From Planctomycetota bacterium (GTDB lineage: Bacteria > Planctomycetota > J058 > JAJDCQ01), in contig JAJDCQ010000059.1 in the NCBI GenBank assembly GCA_029260755.1, positions 1-64,000 on the forward strand: a DNA stretch of 64,000 nt, in the 5' to 3' direction. Below, one piece after another: positions 10,377 through 19,610 of this stretch; positions within the stretch are counted from its first letter, which is position 1; every line of letters begins with the position of its first letter. A model generated the notes under the pieces. It ran no database searches and had not been told where the DNA came from. It saw only the letters and a list, made by a program, of their open reading frames with translations. A program made the position numbers and the translations under genes.

Positions 10377-11972
10377 ATGGCCATCGCGCGCGTTCTCATC
10401 TCCGATCCGGTCGCCGACGAGTGCGTCGCGCTGCTCCGCGATGCGGTCGGGATCGAGCCCGACTACCGTCCGAAGCTGCCGCCGGCCGAGCTGCTCGCCT
10501 GCATCGGGGACTACGACGGGCTGATCGTCCGGAGCGGCACCCAGGTGACGGCCGACGTGATCGGTGCGGGCGAGAAGCTGCGCGTGGTCGCGCGGGCGGG
10601 CGTCGGGGTCGACAACGTCGACGTCGATGCGGCGACCCGCCGCGGCGTCCTCGTGATGAACGCGCCCGAGGGCAACACGGTCAGCGCCGCCGAGCATGCG
10701 ATCGCGCTCATGTTCGCCGCCGCGCGGCACATCGCGGCGGCCGACGCTTCGACCCGGGCGGGGAAGTGGGAGCGGGGCAAGTTCCTCGGCACCCAGCTCA
10801 CCGGCAAGACGCTCGGCCTCCTCGGGCTCGGTCGGGTCGGCCGCGAGGTGGCGAAGCGGGCCCGCGGTCTCGAGATGGACGTCGTCGCGTCCGACCCGAT
10901 GGTGAGCGAGGAGCAGGCGCGGCGCTGGGAGGTCGAGCTCGCGCCGCCCGACGAGGTCATCGCTCGGGCGGATGTCCTGAGCGTCCACGTCCCGTTGACC
11001 GACCGCACCCGCGGGCTCGTCGGGGCGGCCGAGATGGCCCGGATGAAGCCGGGCGCGATCATCGTGAACGCCGCCCGGGGCGGCGTCGTCGACGAGGCCG
11101 CCCTCGCGGCGGCGCTGGCCGAGGGGAAGGTCGCCGCGGCGGGCATCGACGTCTACGCCGAGGAGCCGCCGCCGGGCGACAACCCCGTCCTCACCTCGCC
11201 GCACACGTCGTTGACGCCGCACCTCGGGGCGAGCACGCGCGAGGCGCAGGAGCTCGTCGGCGTCCTGACCGCCCGCCAGGTCGTCGGCTATCTCCGGGAC
11301 GGGTCGATCGTGAACGCGGTCAACATGTTCCGGATCGACCCGAAGGTGGCGGCGCGGATCGCGCCGTGGCAGGACCTCGGCGAGAAGCTCGGGAGCCTCC
11401 AGGCGCAGCTCCTTCACGGCGCGATCGAGCGGATCGAGATCACGACGGCGGGCGACGCGCTCGACGACGAGAGCAAGCCGATCCTGGCGCGCGCCGTTCT
11501 GACCGGGTTCTTCCGCCACTTCCTCGAGGCGCCGGTCAACTACGTCAACGTGGCGCACTTCGCTCGCGAGAAGGGGATCCGCCTCGTCGAGAGCGCCGAG
11601 GACGATGCCCGCGGCTTCCGCGACCTGCTGACCGTCGAGGTGACGACGAGCAAGGGGAGCCGGCGGCTCGCCGGCACCATCTTCGGCGAGCGTCGCCCGC
11701 GGATCGTCTTCGTCGACGACTACATGGCCGAGGTGCGGCCCGAGGGCCACATGGTCCTCTTCGCGAACGACGACACGCCGGGGATCATGGGCATGGCGGG
11801 GTCGCTCCTCGGGAAGAACGGCGTGAACATCGCCTACATGTCGATGGGTCGCGACGCCGAGGGCGGGACGGCCCTGGCGGTCCTCGGGATCGACGGGCCG
11901 ATGCCCGACGCGGTCCTCGAGAAGCTCGCGGCGAGCAAGGGCATCGTGTGGGCGCGTCGGGTGGCCCTCTAG
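10377..11972 (+). CDS. serA: D-3-phosphoglycerate dehydrogenase (long type)
   Basis: This 531-residue protein catalyses the first step of serine synthesis from 3-phosphoglycerate. The catalytic region runs to about residue 315, with the NAD loop [13 protein letters not shown], the AARGGVVDE arginine block and the [14 protein letters not shown] histidine block. An intervening (ASB-type) domain and a C-terminal ACT domain ([15 protein letters not shown]...[10 protein letters not shown]) follow. This matches the long, mycobacterial/Bacillus-type SerA, which can be regulated by serine through the ACT domain. The ATG at 10377 is preferred over the frame starting at 10215, because upstream codons run through repeat B and the promoter. 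Confidence 0.97.
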   Translation: MAIARVLISDPVADECVALLRDAVGIEPDYRPKLPPAELLACIGDYDGLIVRSGTQVTADVIGAGEKLRVVARAGVGVDNVDVDAATRRGVLVMNAPEGNTVSAAEHAIALMFAAARHIAAADASTRAGKWERGKFLGTQLTGKTLGLLGLGRVGREVAKRARGLEMDVVASDPMVSEEQARRWEVELAPPDEVIARADVLSVHVPLTDRTRGLVGAAEMARMKPGAIIVNAARGGVVDEAALAAALAEGKVAAAGIDVYAEEPPPGDNPVLTSPHTSLTPHLGASTREAQELVGVLTARQVVGYLRDGSIVNAVNMFRIDPKVAARIAPWQDLGEKLGSLQAQLLHGAIERIEITTAGDALDDESKPILARAVLTGFFRHFLEAPVNYVNVAHFAREKGIRLVESAEDDARGFRDLLTVEVTTSKGSRRLAGTIFGERRPRIVFVDDYMAEVRPEGHMVLFANDDTPGIMGMAGSLLGKNGVNIAYMSMGRDAEGGTALAVLGIDGPMPDAVLEKLAASKGIVWARRVAL

Positions 11973-12009
11973 AGGCCAGCGACGGGTAACGACGCATCGG
12001 AGGCGAACG

Positions 12010-12567
12010 ATGGGCCTGAAGTCCGACCGCTGGATCCGCGAGCAGGCGCTCGCGCACCGGATGATCGATCCGTTCAACGACGGCCAGGTCGCCGAGGGCT
12101 GCATCTCGTACGGCCTCTCGTCTTACGGCTACGACCTCCGGGTCGCCGACGAGTACAAGATCTTCACGAACGTGAACTCGAGCCTCGTCGACCCGAAGAA
12201 GTTCGACGCGAAGAGCTTCGTCGACTTCAAGGGCCCCGAGTGCATCATCCCGCCGAACAGCTTCGCCCTCGCCCGCTCGGTCGAGTTCCTGCGGATCCCC
12301 CGGAACGTGTTGACCGTCTGCCTCTCGAAGTCGACCTACGCCCGCTGCGGCATGATCGTGAACGTCACGCCGTTCGAGCCGGGCTGGGAGGGGTTCGTCA
12401 CCCTCGAGATCTCGAACACGACCCCGCTCCCGGCGAAGATCTACAGCGACGAGGGGATCTGCCAGGTCCTCTTCTTCGAGGGTGACGAGCCCTGCGAGGT
12501 GAGCTACGCCGACCGCAAGGGCAAGTATCAGAACCAGCCGGCCCTGATCACCCTCCCGAAGGTCTGA
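12010..12567 (+). CDS. dcd: dCTP deaminase
   Basis: This 185-residue protein is close to the usual Dcd length. It shows [13 protein letters not shown] near the N-terminus and the central active-site block [20 protein letters not shown]...LEISNTT, with the catalytic glutamate in LEISN. It deaminates dCTP to dUTP (or dUMP in bifunctional members; the sequence alone does not decide), supplying dTTP synthesis. GGAGGCGA precedes the ATG by a few bases. It lies 37 bp after serA and may share its transcript. Confidence 0.95.
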   Translation: MGLKSDRWIREQALAHRMIDPFNDGQVAEGCISYGLSSYGYDLRVADEYKIFTNVNSSLVDPKKFDAKSFVDFKGPECIIPPNSFALARSVEFLRIPRNVLTVCLSKSTYARCGMIVNVTPFEPGWEGFVTLEISNTTPLPAKIYSDEGICQVLFFEGDEPCEVSYADRKGKYQNQPALITLPKV

Positions 12568-12608
12568 GTCGCCTCGTCCGTCCCCGACGCGATCGCGTAG
12601 AGTCGGGT

Positions 12609-13577
12609 ATGGGAGAGCCCGCGCCTGCGCCCGCACTCAGCCCGCCGGCATCGGGGCGCCGTCGCCTCCGTAACGCGACGGCCGTCGCCGTCGTCGCCTG
12701 CGCCATCGCCGCGGTCGCGGGGCTCACTCGACCGCCGGCCCGAGCTCGTCTCTACGCCGCGATCGCCGAGCACGGCCCCGAGTCGGTCGGCATCCGCGCC
12801 GTCTCCTGGATCCACGGCCTCGGCGATGACGGAGTCCCGGCGCTGATCGAGCTCGCGATCCGGGACGCGGACGTCACCGCCGAGCTCGCCGCGGCGGCTC
12901 CTCGAGGGATCATCACCATCGATGAGATTCCCGAGGACCCGGTGGCGGAGGAGGCGTTCCGGCTCCTCTCGCCGCAGCTCCCCGATGCCGTCCCTCACCT
13001 GGCCGAGGCCCTCGCGTCGAGCCCTTCAGAGTGGCGCCGCGCGGAGATCACCACGCTCATCGTCACCTGGATCCTCGCCCGAGGAAGCGACGGACCGTCG
13101 CCGTCGGTCGCCGATGATCCGGCGGCACGGATCACCGCGGAGGCACTCGCGCGGGCGATCGCGACCGATCCGTCCCCCGGCGTGCGCAGCGCGGCGGTCA
13201 ACGCCCTCTCGCTGTGGACGTTCGAGAATCGGGTCGACGCGGCATGGTTCTCGGCCTGCTGGGACGCCCTCGTCATCGCGGCCGGCCCCGATCAGCCGAG
13301 CTCGATCCGCGACGATGCCTCCATGCTGATGACCACGGTCGTGCACGAGAACACGGACGCGGCCGCCGCCGCGCCGGAGGTCGCCGCGAGTGCCGATCGC
13401 GTGCTCCGTCTCCTCGCCGAGGCGACGCCCCACTCCATGCTGCGCCGGGTCCTGCCCGAGCGCGCCGCGATCTTCGGGGACGCCCTCCGGCCGGCGCTCG
13501 AGGCCGCGGCAGCCGACCCCGATGCGGAGGTTCGTCGCGTCGCTGCCGAGTTGCTCGACGAGCTCGAGGGCCACTGA
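12609..13577 (+). CDS. Membrane-anchored HEAT-like repeat protein
   Basis: This 322-residue protein has a basic N-terminus and one hydrophobic segment (about residues 23-42), a signal anchor. The rest is helical and Ala/Leu-rich, with HEAT-like units (DDGVPALIELAIRDADV, PSPGVRSAAVNALSLW, DAEVRRVAAELLDEL). No catalytic motif was seen. The ATG is preceded by TAGAGT only 5 bp upstream and has no clear Shine-Dalgarno sequence, so a leaderless mRNA is possible. It is related in style to the HEAT lipoprotein at 268-2028. Confidence 0.75.
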   Translation: MGEPAPAPALSPPASGRRRLRNATAVAVVACAIAAVAGLTRPPARARLYAAIAEHGPESVGIRAVSWIHGLGDDGVPALIELAIRDADVTAELAAAAPRGIITIDEIPEDPVAEEAFRLLSPQLPDAVPHLAEALASSPSEWRRAEITTLIVTWILARGSDGPSPSVADDPAARITAEALARAIATDPSPGVRSAAVNALSLWTFENRVDAAWFSACWDALVIAAGPDQPSSIRDDASMLMTTVVHENTDAAAAAPEVAASADRVLRLLAEATPHSMLRRVLPERAAIFGDALRPALEAAAADPDAEVRRVAAELLDELEGH

Positions 13578-13788
13578 CCGGCGAGGGGGCCGTGTCATTG
13601 CCGCGGCGCGCTACGGAAGAAGATGCGTTCCGGTTCGTCCCGCATGACCCCCATCGGAGCGGAACGCGGGCCGGAAACCCTCTCTGACCCGTGCTTTCCG
13701 GACCGGCGGCCTCTCTACCTCGTGGAACGAGCTTTGCGTTTCCCTCGATCGGCCGAAGGAGCGGCCAGCGAGAGAGAGAGAGAACGTC

Positions 13789-16269
13789 ATGTCGTCGCAC
13801 CGCACCGCTTCCGCGGGTCTTCTGGTCGTCCTGACCGTCGCCGCCTTCGCCGCCCCCGAGATCGCCCGTGCCGAGCCCGCCGAGATGGCCGGGCGCTGGA
13901 CGATCGCCGGCAAGTCCGCCGACGGAGCGGACTACGCGGCGACGCTGAAGCTCGATGGCGAGCGGCGCTCGCTCAGCGTCCGGCTCGAGCTCGACCATCC
14001 CGAGCACGGCGGAGTCTGGCTCGGCAAGGGCATCCAGGACCACGGCCAGCTCTGGTTCTCCGTCCGTCCCGAGCACGAGGCGGCGCGAGGCGCGCGCGGC
14101 GCGCTCGCCGGCGAGACCGTCGAGGCGACCGGCGCTCGGATCGAGGGGATCTTCCGCGGCTCGTCGAGCCAGCTCGAGGGCGAGACCGTCCTGATCGACG
14201 CGGCCGAGCAGCGTCATCCGATCGGCGCAGAGACGGCGACGCGCCCGGTCGATGCCGAGGCCATCGACGTCGACTCCTCGGAGAGCCCCGACGCCGCGCC
14301 GGCTGACGCCGCCGCCGACGCCGCCGTCGACGACGACGTCGGAGCGATCCGTGAGGTCGGTCGTCACCTCCTCGCCCTCGCCAAGACCGAGCTCCGCGAG
14401 GAGGCCGTCGACGGGGTCGATCTCGAGCACCGCTTCCGCGTGAGCGACTACTTCCACATCGGCGCCTCCACCGGCGTGCGCCTGATCGACGCGCCCGACG
14501 CCGACCAGCGCCTGACCGACGCCCGCGAGGGCGACCGCGGATTCTGGGCGGCCACCTCGGTCGCGGGCGGCCCCCGCGTTCCGCTGACCACCATCATCCC
14601 GCTCGGCGAGGCGACGATCTCGGCCGGCTTCACGACGGGCGCCCGCCTCACCTACGAGGTGACCGATCGCTACCGGATCCCCGACGGCGTCGCCGGCCCC
14701 GACGGTGCGCTCGAGCAGCTCCGGACGGCCTCGTCCCGGACGTTCGACCTGCCGCTGACCGCCGCCGACGCGCTCGCCATGAATGTGGGCGCGAAGCGGG
14801 TCATGGAGGGCGAGGGCACGGTCGCCCTCAACGGCAGCATCTCGATCGGCACCGACCTGACCGACCTGGGCGGCGACGTCGCCCGGATCGGCGCGTCGGC
14901 CCGGGTCGGCGGCTTCTACCGGATCCGCGGTCACGTGCGGTTGAAGGTCGTGCGCCTCGACGGGACCGAGGTGGCGGTCCGCTTCACCCGCGGGCGGAGC
15001 CGGACGCGCGGCGGCTCGGCCGATCTGTTCCTCGGCCTCTTCGTCGACCGGAACGTCCTCGCCGACGAGATCGCTCCCGAGATCGAGTACATCGACATCC
15101 TGACCGATGAGATCGCCGATGAGATCGCCGATCAGGTCGAGGATGTCGTCCGCTTCCGTCTGGCCTTCGGCGGCGAGGCGAGCCGGCGGAGCCAGTTCGA
15201 CATCACCTACCGGTTCGACCTCTCCGATCCGGCCGCCGCCGCGGCCTACGAGCGGGCGATCCGCGGCGACCTGCGCGCCGCCGACGAGGCGACGGCCGCT
15301 CCGTCGGTCACCGAGGAGCTCCGGATCCTCCTCGACGAGGAGCGCTTCCACCGGTTCGCGAACCTCGACGTGAGCGTGATCCGGGCGAGCCGGTCGCGCA
15401 CCGCGACGGCGACCGACGTCTCGGTCGAGGAGGAGCTGCGCGGCGCGAGCCGGTTCCAGATCTTCCGCTACGAGCGTCACGGCCGGAGCCTCGTCGGGAG
15501 CGATCAGCGCCTGCTCCTCGAGGTCGTCCACGCGCGCACCCCCGAGCACGACGCCGCGGGCCTCCCGCCCGAGGCTCGCGAGCGGGCGCTCCGCTTCCGG
15601 TGGTCGATCGACGACGCGTTCTCGACCTCGGGCGACGTCCGCCGCTTCATCGACTGGATCGACCGGGTCGACCTTCCCGGCGGCGCCGAGGCGACCGCCC
15701 GGGTTCGCGAGAGCTGGCCCGATCGGAACATCTTCCAGCGGATCGGCGGGGGTCGATTCGGCCGGACGACGCGCGAGATCGGGATCGACGTCACCGAGGA
15801 GGGGCTGAAGCGCATCCTCGAGGTCGACGACGGCGCGACGCTGCTCCAGGCCTACGCCGCCGCGTTCGCGCGGATCGAGGGCGACATCCCGCTCTGGGCG
15901 AGCGCCGAGGGGCGCGAGGTCGTCGACGACTGGGACCGCTTCGGCGACTCGTCGGTGCAGAACGACCCCGACCTCGACCGCGCGGTCACCGAGCTCCGCC
16001 GGGCGCGCGGCTTCGTGAAGGACGTCCGCCGGCTCGTCGAGGTCGACGAGCACGACGACGATGCCCGCGCCGAGCGGCTGACCGAGCTCGCCGACGGGAT
16101 GGGCTTCCGCCTCCACGGGATCGCCGCGTTGGCCGCCCTCGCGCCGCGCGACACCCTGAGGACCCGGGTCGGGCTCTCGGGCGAGCACGTCGCCGGCGGC
16201 GGCTTCACGGCCGGCTTCACCGGCGAGCGGTTCCGTCCTCTGGAGGTCCGGATCCCCGAGGGTCGCTGA
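13789..16269 (+). CDS. Large exported protein of unknown function
   Basis: This 826-residue protein has a signal peptide (about residues 1-28, ending ARAEP). Residues 30-130 (MAGRWTIAGKSADGADYAATLKLDG...) look like a small beta-rich domain that recurs in secreted proteins measuring excess over a substrate. An acidic Ala/Asp linker follows at about 150-185, then a long mixed region. A short Asp/Glu/Ile repeat (TDEIADEIADQVED) lies near residue 440. I do not recognise a family for the main body. GAGAGAGAGAG precedes the ATG. The last 53 bp overlap the convergent pseudokinase gene. Confidence 0.75.
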   Translation: MSSHRTASAGLLVVLTVAAFAAPEIARAEPAEMAGRWTIAGKSADGADYAATLKLDGERRSLSVRLELDHPEHGGVWLGKGIQDHGQLWFSVRPEHEAARGARGALAGETVEATGARIEGIFRGSSSQLEGETVLIDAAEQRHPIGAETATRPVDAEAIDVDSSESPDAAPADAAADAAVDDDVGAIREVGRHLLALAKTELREEAVDGVDLEHRFRVSDYFHIGASTGVRLIDAPDADQRLTDAREGDRGFWAATSVAGGPRVPLTTIIPLGEATISAGFTTGARLTYEVTDRYRIPDGVAGPDGALEQLRTASSRTFDLPLTAADALAMNVGAKRVMEGEGTVALNGSISIGTDLTDLGGDVARIGASARVGGFYRIRGHVRLKVVRLDGTEVAVRFTRGRSRTRGGSADLFLGLFVDRNVLADEIAPEIEYIDILTDEIADEIADQVEDVVRFRLAFGGEASRRSQFDITYRFDLSDPAAAAAYERAIRGDLRAADEATAAPSVTEELRILLDEERFHRFANLDVSVIRASRSRTATATDVSVEEELRGASRFQIFRYERHGRSLVGSDQRLLLEVVHARTPEHDAAGLPPEARERALRFRWSIDDAFSTSGDVRRFIDWIDRVDLPGGAEATARVRESWPDRNIFQRIGGGRFGRTTREIGIDVTEEGLKRILEVDDGATLLQAYAAAFARIEGDIPLWASAEGREVVDDWDRFGDSSVQNDPDLDRAVTELRRARGFVKDVRRLVEVDEHDDDARAERLTELADGMGFRLHGIAALAALAPRDTLRTRVGLSGEHVAGGGFTAGFTGERFRPLEVRIPEGR

Positions 16270-17209
16270 GCCGGGCGCGCTGCCCGAGGATCCAGAACAC
16301 GATCAGGACGAGGCCGACGGCCGTCGTCGCGGACGGTGCGATCAGGCGCGCCGGGCCGACCCCGGGGTCGAGCAGGCTGGTGACGAGCCAGACGGCGCTC
16401 GCGAGCGTCGTCGCGCCGAGGACGGCGAGGACGGTCGCGGTCGCCGCCGCGCCCGGAGCGGCGTCGGGCGCCGGCCCGGACCCCGGAGATGAGGCTGGCG
16501 CCGACCGCTCGGGCGCGCCGCCGCCGAGGACCCCGCCGTCGGCGAACGCCGGAGGGATCCCCGCCATCCGGCCGTCGCCGCTCATGACGACCGCGGACAC
16601 CGGAGGGGGGACCGGGCGGGCGAGCTCCTCGGCCGTCGGCTCGGTCGGGCTCCGGCCGAGCTCGCGCGCGCTCTCGTCGCCGGGCTTCTCGGTGAGCGCC
16701 CGGCGGAGCTCGGCCAGGGCGACGCCGGCGTCCGCCCAACGGTCCCCGGGGGCCTCGACGAGGCTGCCGGCGACCAGGCGGTCGAGCGCGACCGGAACGT
16801 TCGTCCCCCGGCCGCCGAGGAGGACGCCCGGCGCGAGCCGCTCGAGCGTCGGCGGCGCGCCGCAGACCGCCTCGTGGATCACGTGCCCGAACGCCCAGAT
16901 GTCGGCCGTCACCGTCCTCGGACCGCCGCGGACGACCTCGGGCGCGCGGGCGTCGAGGTGGTCGGGCGTGGCGGGCTCGGCGAGCGGAGGAGCGTCGTCG
17001 GCAGGCAGGAGACCGGCGTCGGCGAGCGAGGACCCGATGAGGATCGCCTCGGCCGAGATGGCGCCGTGGGGCTGGCCGCTCGCGTGGAGCTCGGCCAGGG
17101 CGCGCAGGACCGCCTCCCCGAGGGCGAGCGCCTCATCGGGCTCGAGCCGCCGCCCGATCCGGCCGTCGAGCGCCCGGCGCAGCGACCTCCGCGGCGTCGA
17201 TCCCGTCAT
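16217..17209 (-). CDS. Truncated Ser/Thr kinase-like protein (pseudokinase), membrane-bound
   Basis: This 330-residue protein begins directly in a kinase C-lobe. The catalytic loop position reads HGAISAEAIL (48-57) instead of HRDxKxxN. There is no glycine loop, no catalytic lysine and no DFG. APE (89-91) and DIWAFGHVIHEAVCG (103-117, helix F) are retained. A Pro/Ala-rich linker and two hydrophobic helices (about 255-275 and 288-310) follow. It is therefore predicted to be catalytically dead and membrane-anchored, perhaps a binding or scaffolding partner. It is convergent with, and overlaps by 53 bp, the large exported protein gene. The function is inferred only. Confidence 0.75.
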   Translation of the reverse strand: MTGSTPRRSLRRALDGRIGRRLEPDEALALGEAVLRALAELHASGQPHGAISAEAILIGSSLADAGLLPADDAPPLAEPATPDHLDARAPEVVRGGPRTVTADIWAFGHVIHEAVCGAPPTLERLAPGVLLGGRGTNVPVALDRLVAGSLVEAPGDRWADAGVALAELRRALTEKPGDESARELGRSPTEPTAEELARPVPPPVSAVVMSGDGRMAGIPPAFADGGVLGGGAPERSAPASSPGSGPAPDAAPGAAATATVLAVLGATTLASAVWLVTSLLDPGVGPARLIAPSATTAVGLVLIVFWILGQRARLSDPRGSGPPEDGTARR

Positions 17210-17224
17210 GGCGTCTCGTTTCCG

Positions 17225-17262
17225 GCCCGACCTGGGCCCGACCTGGGCCCGACCCGGGCCCG
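17225..17262. repeat. 11-bp tandem repeat upstream of the pseudokinase
   Basis: Three and a half copies of GCCCGACCTGG (the last with a substitution) lie immediately 5' of the pseudokinase start codon on the minus strand. They may reflect slippage or form part of its leader. Confidence 0.6.
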
Positions 17263-17461
17263 AGCCGATGCCGATCTTCGGCGCGGTCTCCGCGGTGTCA
17301 AGCGAGATCGGCCCCGGCGCTCGGGCGGCGAGGGCGCGCGGGTTGCGCCCGGATCGGCGTCACTGATACGCTCGCGCCGATCCCGAAGGACGGCCGGGGC
17401 GTCGTCGTCGGAGAGACAGACTGCGCAGGGCGCAGGAAAAAACGACCGACAGGAGGCTCGA

Positions 17462-18166
17462 ATGAAGACGTTCATCCGGAGCGCGCTGGCGCTCCTCATC
17501 GCGGCCGGCGTCGCCACCGGCGTCGCCGTCGGAACCGGCCGCGCGGCCGACGACGACGGCAAGGGGAAGCCGGCCCAGGGCCTCGACGCGGCGGGCGCCC
17601 TCAAGCGTCTCACCGACGGCAACGCCCGGTACGTCAGTCACAAGGAGAAGCACCCCCACCTCGACGAGCATCGCCTCAAGGAGGTCGCCAAGGGCCAGCA
17701 CCCCTACGCGACGATCCTCACCTGCGCGGACTCGCGCGTCTCGCCCGAGCTGATGTTCGACGAGGGCCTCGGCGATCTCTTCGTGATCCGCGTCGCGGGC
17801 AACGTCGTCGACGACGTGGTCCTCGGCAGCATCGAGTACGGCGCCGCCCATCTCCACACGCCGGTCATCATGGTCCTCGGCCACGAGCGCTGCGGCGCCG
17901 TCGGCGCGGCCGTGAAGAACGTCGTCGAGCCGGGCCACATCAGCTCGCTCGTCACCCGGATCCTCCCCGCCGTCCGCGCGGCGAAGAAGCAGGAGGGCGA
18001 CCTCGTCGAGAACAGCGTCCGGGCGAACGTCGAGCTCGTCGTGGGGCAGATCAAGGCGGCCGAGCCGGTCATCGCCGAGCTCGTCCTCGCGGGCAAGTGC
18101 AAGGTCGTCGGCGCCCGGTACGACCTCGATGACGGGAGCGTCACGATCGACCCGTTCGACGAGTAG
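17462..18166 (+). CDS. Exported beta-class carbonic anhydrase
   Basis: This 234-residue protein has a signal peptide (about residues 1-28). Zinc ligands are visible as CADSRV (Cys and Asp-Arg dyad) and GHERCGAV (His and Cys); FVIRVAGNV and GSIEYGAAHL complete the beta-CA fold. It interconverts CO2 and bicarbonate, here probably in the periplasm. AGGAGG lies about 6 bp before the ATG at 17462; longer in-frame extensions cross the pseudokinase leader. A perfect terminator follows, so it is a single-gene unit. Confidence 0.95.
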   Translation: MKTFIRSALALLIAAGVATGVAVGTGRAADDDGKGKPAQGLDAAGALKRLTDGNARYVSHKEKHPHLDEHRLKEVAKGQHPYATILTCADSRVSPELMFDEGLGDLFVIRVAGNVVDDVVLGSIEYGAAHLHTPVIMVLGHERCGAVGAAVKNVVEPGHISSLVTRILPAVRAAKKQEGDLVENSVRANVELVVGQIKAAEPVIAELVLAGKCKVVGARYDLDDGSVTIDPFDE

Positions 18167-18194
18167 TCGACCCGGACCGATCGAGAGCTGCACC

Positions 18195-18225
18195 GAAGGC
18201 CTCGCCCCCACCGGGCGAGGCCTTC
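18195..18225 (+). terminator. Intrinsic terminator after carbonic anhydrase
   Basis: GAAGGCCTCGCCC (18195-18207) pairs perfectly with GGGCGAGGCCTTC (18213-18225) around CCACC. This 13-bp stem lies 28 bp after the stop and is followed by TCTCGT. Confidence 0.8.
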
Positions 18226-18254
18226 TCTCGTCCGGGGCGATGGATGATGGTCGT

Positions 18255-18563
18255 GATGGCAGCGATGTCGGCTTCGCCGACGAGTTCTCACGCCAAGGCC
18301 GCCAAGGCGCCAAGGGCGCCAAGAGTTCCCCTCGGGTCGACGTCGCGGCGCTTGCCAGCAGAACCTCGCGCAAAGGCGCAAGGGCGCAAAGTCGGCGTGC
18401 AGAGCGAGCTTCGCGATCGGAGCTTTGCGGCTTCGCGCCTTTGCGCGAGATTCCGTCGGACCGAGCCGAGGCTCGGGCGCCCGAAGAAGGACTCTTGGCG
18501 CTCTTTTCCCCTTGGCGCCTTGGCGTGAGGAATCGTCGGCGGAGCCGACATCGCTGCCACATC
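18255..18563. repeat. Nested palindromic element C (CGCCAAGG outer, GCGCAAAG inner)
   Basis: The outer left arm (18255-18326) is GATGGCAGCGATGTCGGC followed by four CGCCAAGG-type units. The outer right arm (18491-18563) is its reverse complement. Inside is a second palindrome built from GCGCAAAGG units (18365-18391 pairing with 18423-18449), centred near 18407. The element is about 309 bp and non-coding; six-frame ORFs across it are artefacts. The whole 18226-18594 stretch has no gene. Confidence 0.8.
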
Positions 18564-18594
18564 CAACGAGCCGCTGACTCATCTCCTCTGGCGG

Positions 18595-19602
18595 TCAGGC
18601 GGGGCCGATGTCGACCGCCGTCTCCACCTCGTAGCCCACCGCCCCGAAGCCCCACTCCGCGACCCGCTCGCGTCGGCGTCTCGCGCGGCGGAGCAGCCTC
18701 TTCCGGAACGCGCCCGTCTCGAGCTTGAGCTTGCCCTGGGCGAGGAAGCCGGGCTTGCTTCCCGCGTCGCGGTCCTCGTAGCCGAGCGCGGCGAGCCGTT
18801 TCCCCATGACGTGGTTCATCAGCCCGGCGTCGCGCTCGTCGGCCTCGTTCTTCCACTGGCCGATCCGCGAGGTGTCGATCGCGCCCTTGGCCCGGTCCTT
18901 CCAGTCCCGCTCGGACTCGGGGACGACGCCGGTCGGCACCTCGGGGTCGAGCTGGGCGGGCTCGAAGGGGAGACCGCAGAAGGCGTCGATCGTCTCGAGC
19001 GTCTCGATCGGCTCGCGGACGAGCGTCTCGAAGCCGATCCGGATCATCCTCCCTTCGAACCGGGCGAGGTGCTCCTCGCCGAGCTCCATCGAGCGGACCC
19101 AGCGCATCGAGCGCTCGACGACGTCGCCGCGCGCGAACGGCATCCGTCCGAGCGAGGTGACGGCGTCGCGTCCGTCGCGGAGGATCCAGATCACCCTCGC
19201 GTCGGGGAACCAGTCGAAGATGACCGGCACCCATCGGAGGTGGTCCGGCGTCTTCTCGCCGGCCCGGGCCCGGCCGCGACCGGCGGCGAAGGTCTCGAGG
19301 GTCGCCCGGAGCAGGGCCGGCGGGGTGGCCGGGGCGGCGCGGAAGCGCTCGCCGATCGCGTCGAGGGCGAGGCCGAGGTCGTTCCAGCGCGGCGCGGCGG
19401 CGAGCCGGGCGAGGAGGCCGTCGTGGCTCGCCCCGTCGGTCTCGACGCGGTCCTTGAGGAGGAGCTCCTCGAAGAAGTCGGTCTCGGGCGTGACCGCCAT
19501 CCGGGAGTGGCGGTCGAGCATCGTGGCGAGGAGCGTCGTCCCCGAGCGGGGGAACCCGACGATGAAGACCGGGTCGTAGCCCGACGTGCCGGCCTCGCCC
19601 AC
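18595..19602 (-). CDS. Sulfotransferase (PAPS-dependent)
   Basis: This 335-residue protein starts with the 5'-phosphosulfate loop GFPRSGTTLLATML and has the 3'-phosphate motif RDGRDAVTSL near the centre, with GEKTPDHL and RSMRWV between. It is expected to transfer sulfate from PAPS to a carbohydrate or protein; the acceptor is unknown. The GTG start at 19602 places the PAPS loop at about residue 14, as usual. It follows the 992-residue kinase gene after 8 bp and is probably co-transcribed with it. Confidence 0.9.
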   Translation of the reverse strand: MGEAGTSGYDPVFIVGFPRSGTTLLATMLDRHSRMAVTPETDFFEELLLKDRVETDGASHDGLLARLAAAPRWNDLGLALDAIGERFRAAPATPPALLRATLETFAAGRGRARAGEKTPDHLRWVPVIFDWFPDARVIWILRDGRDAVTSLGRMPFARGDVVERSMRWVRSMELGEEHLARFEGRMIRIGFETLVREPIETLETIDAFCGLPFEPAQLDPEVPTGVVPESERDWKDRAKGAIDTSRIGQWKNEADERDAGLMNHVMGKRLAALGYEDRDAGSKPGFLAQGKLKLETGAFRKRLLRRARRRRERVAEWGFGAVGYEVETAVDIGPA

Positions 19603-19610
19603 GCTCGCTC

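Noticed and set aside
13273-16188. 971-codon minus-strand ORF opposite the large exported protein
   Set aside because: The plus-strand frame has a signal peptide, a ribosome site and normal composition; the antisense frame begins in non-coding DNA with low-complexity residues.
18129-18728. Several 60-200 codon ORFs between the carbonic anhydrase terminator and the sulfotransferase
   Set aside because: They run through the nested palindrome C, and reflect the repeat units rather than protein coding.
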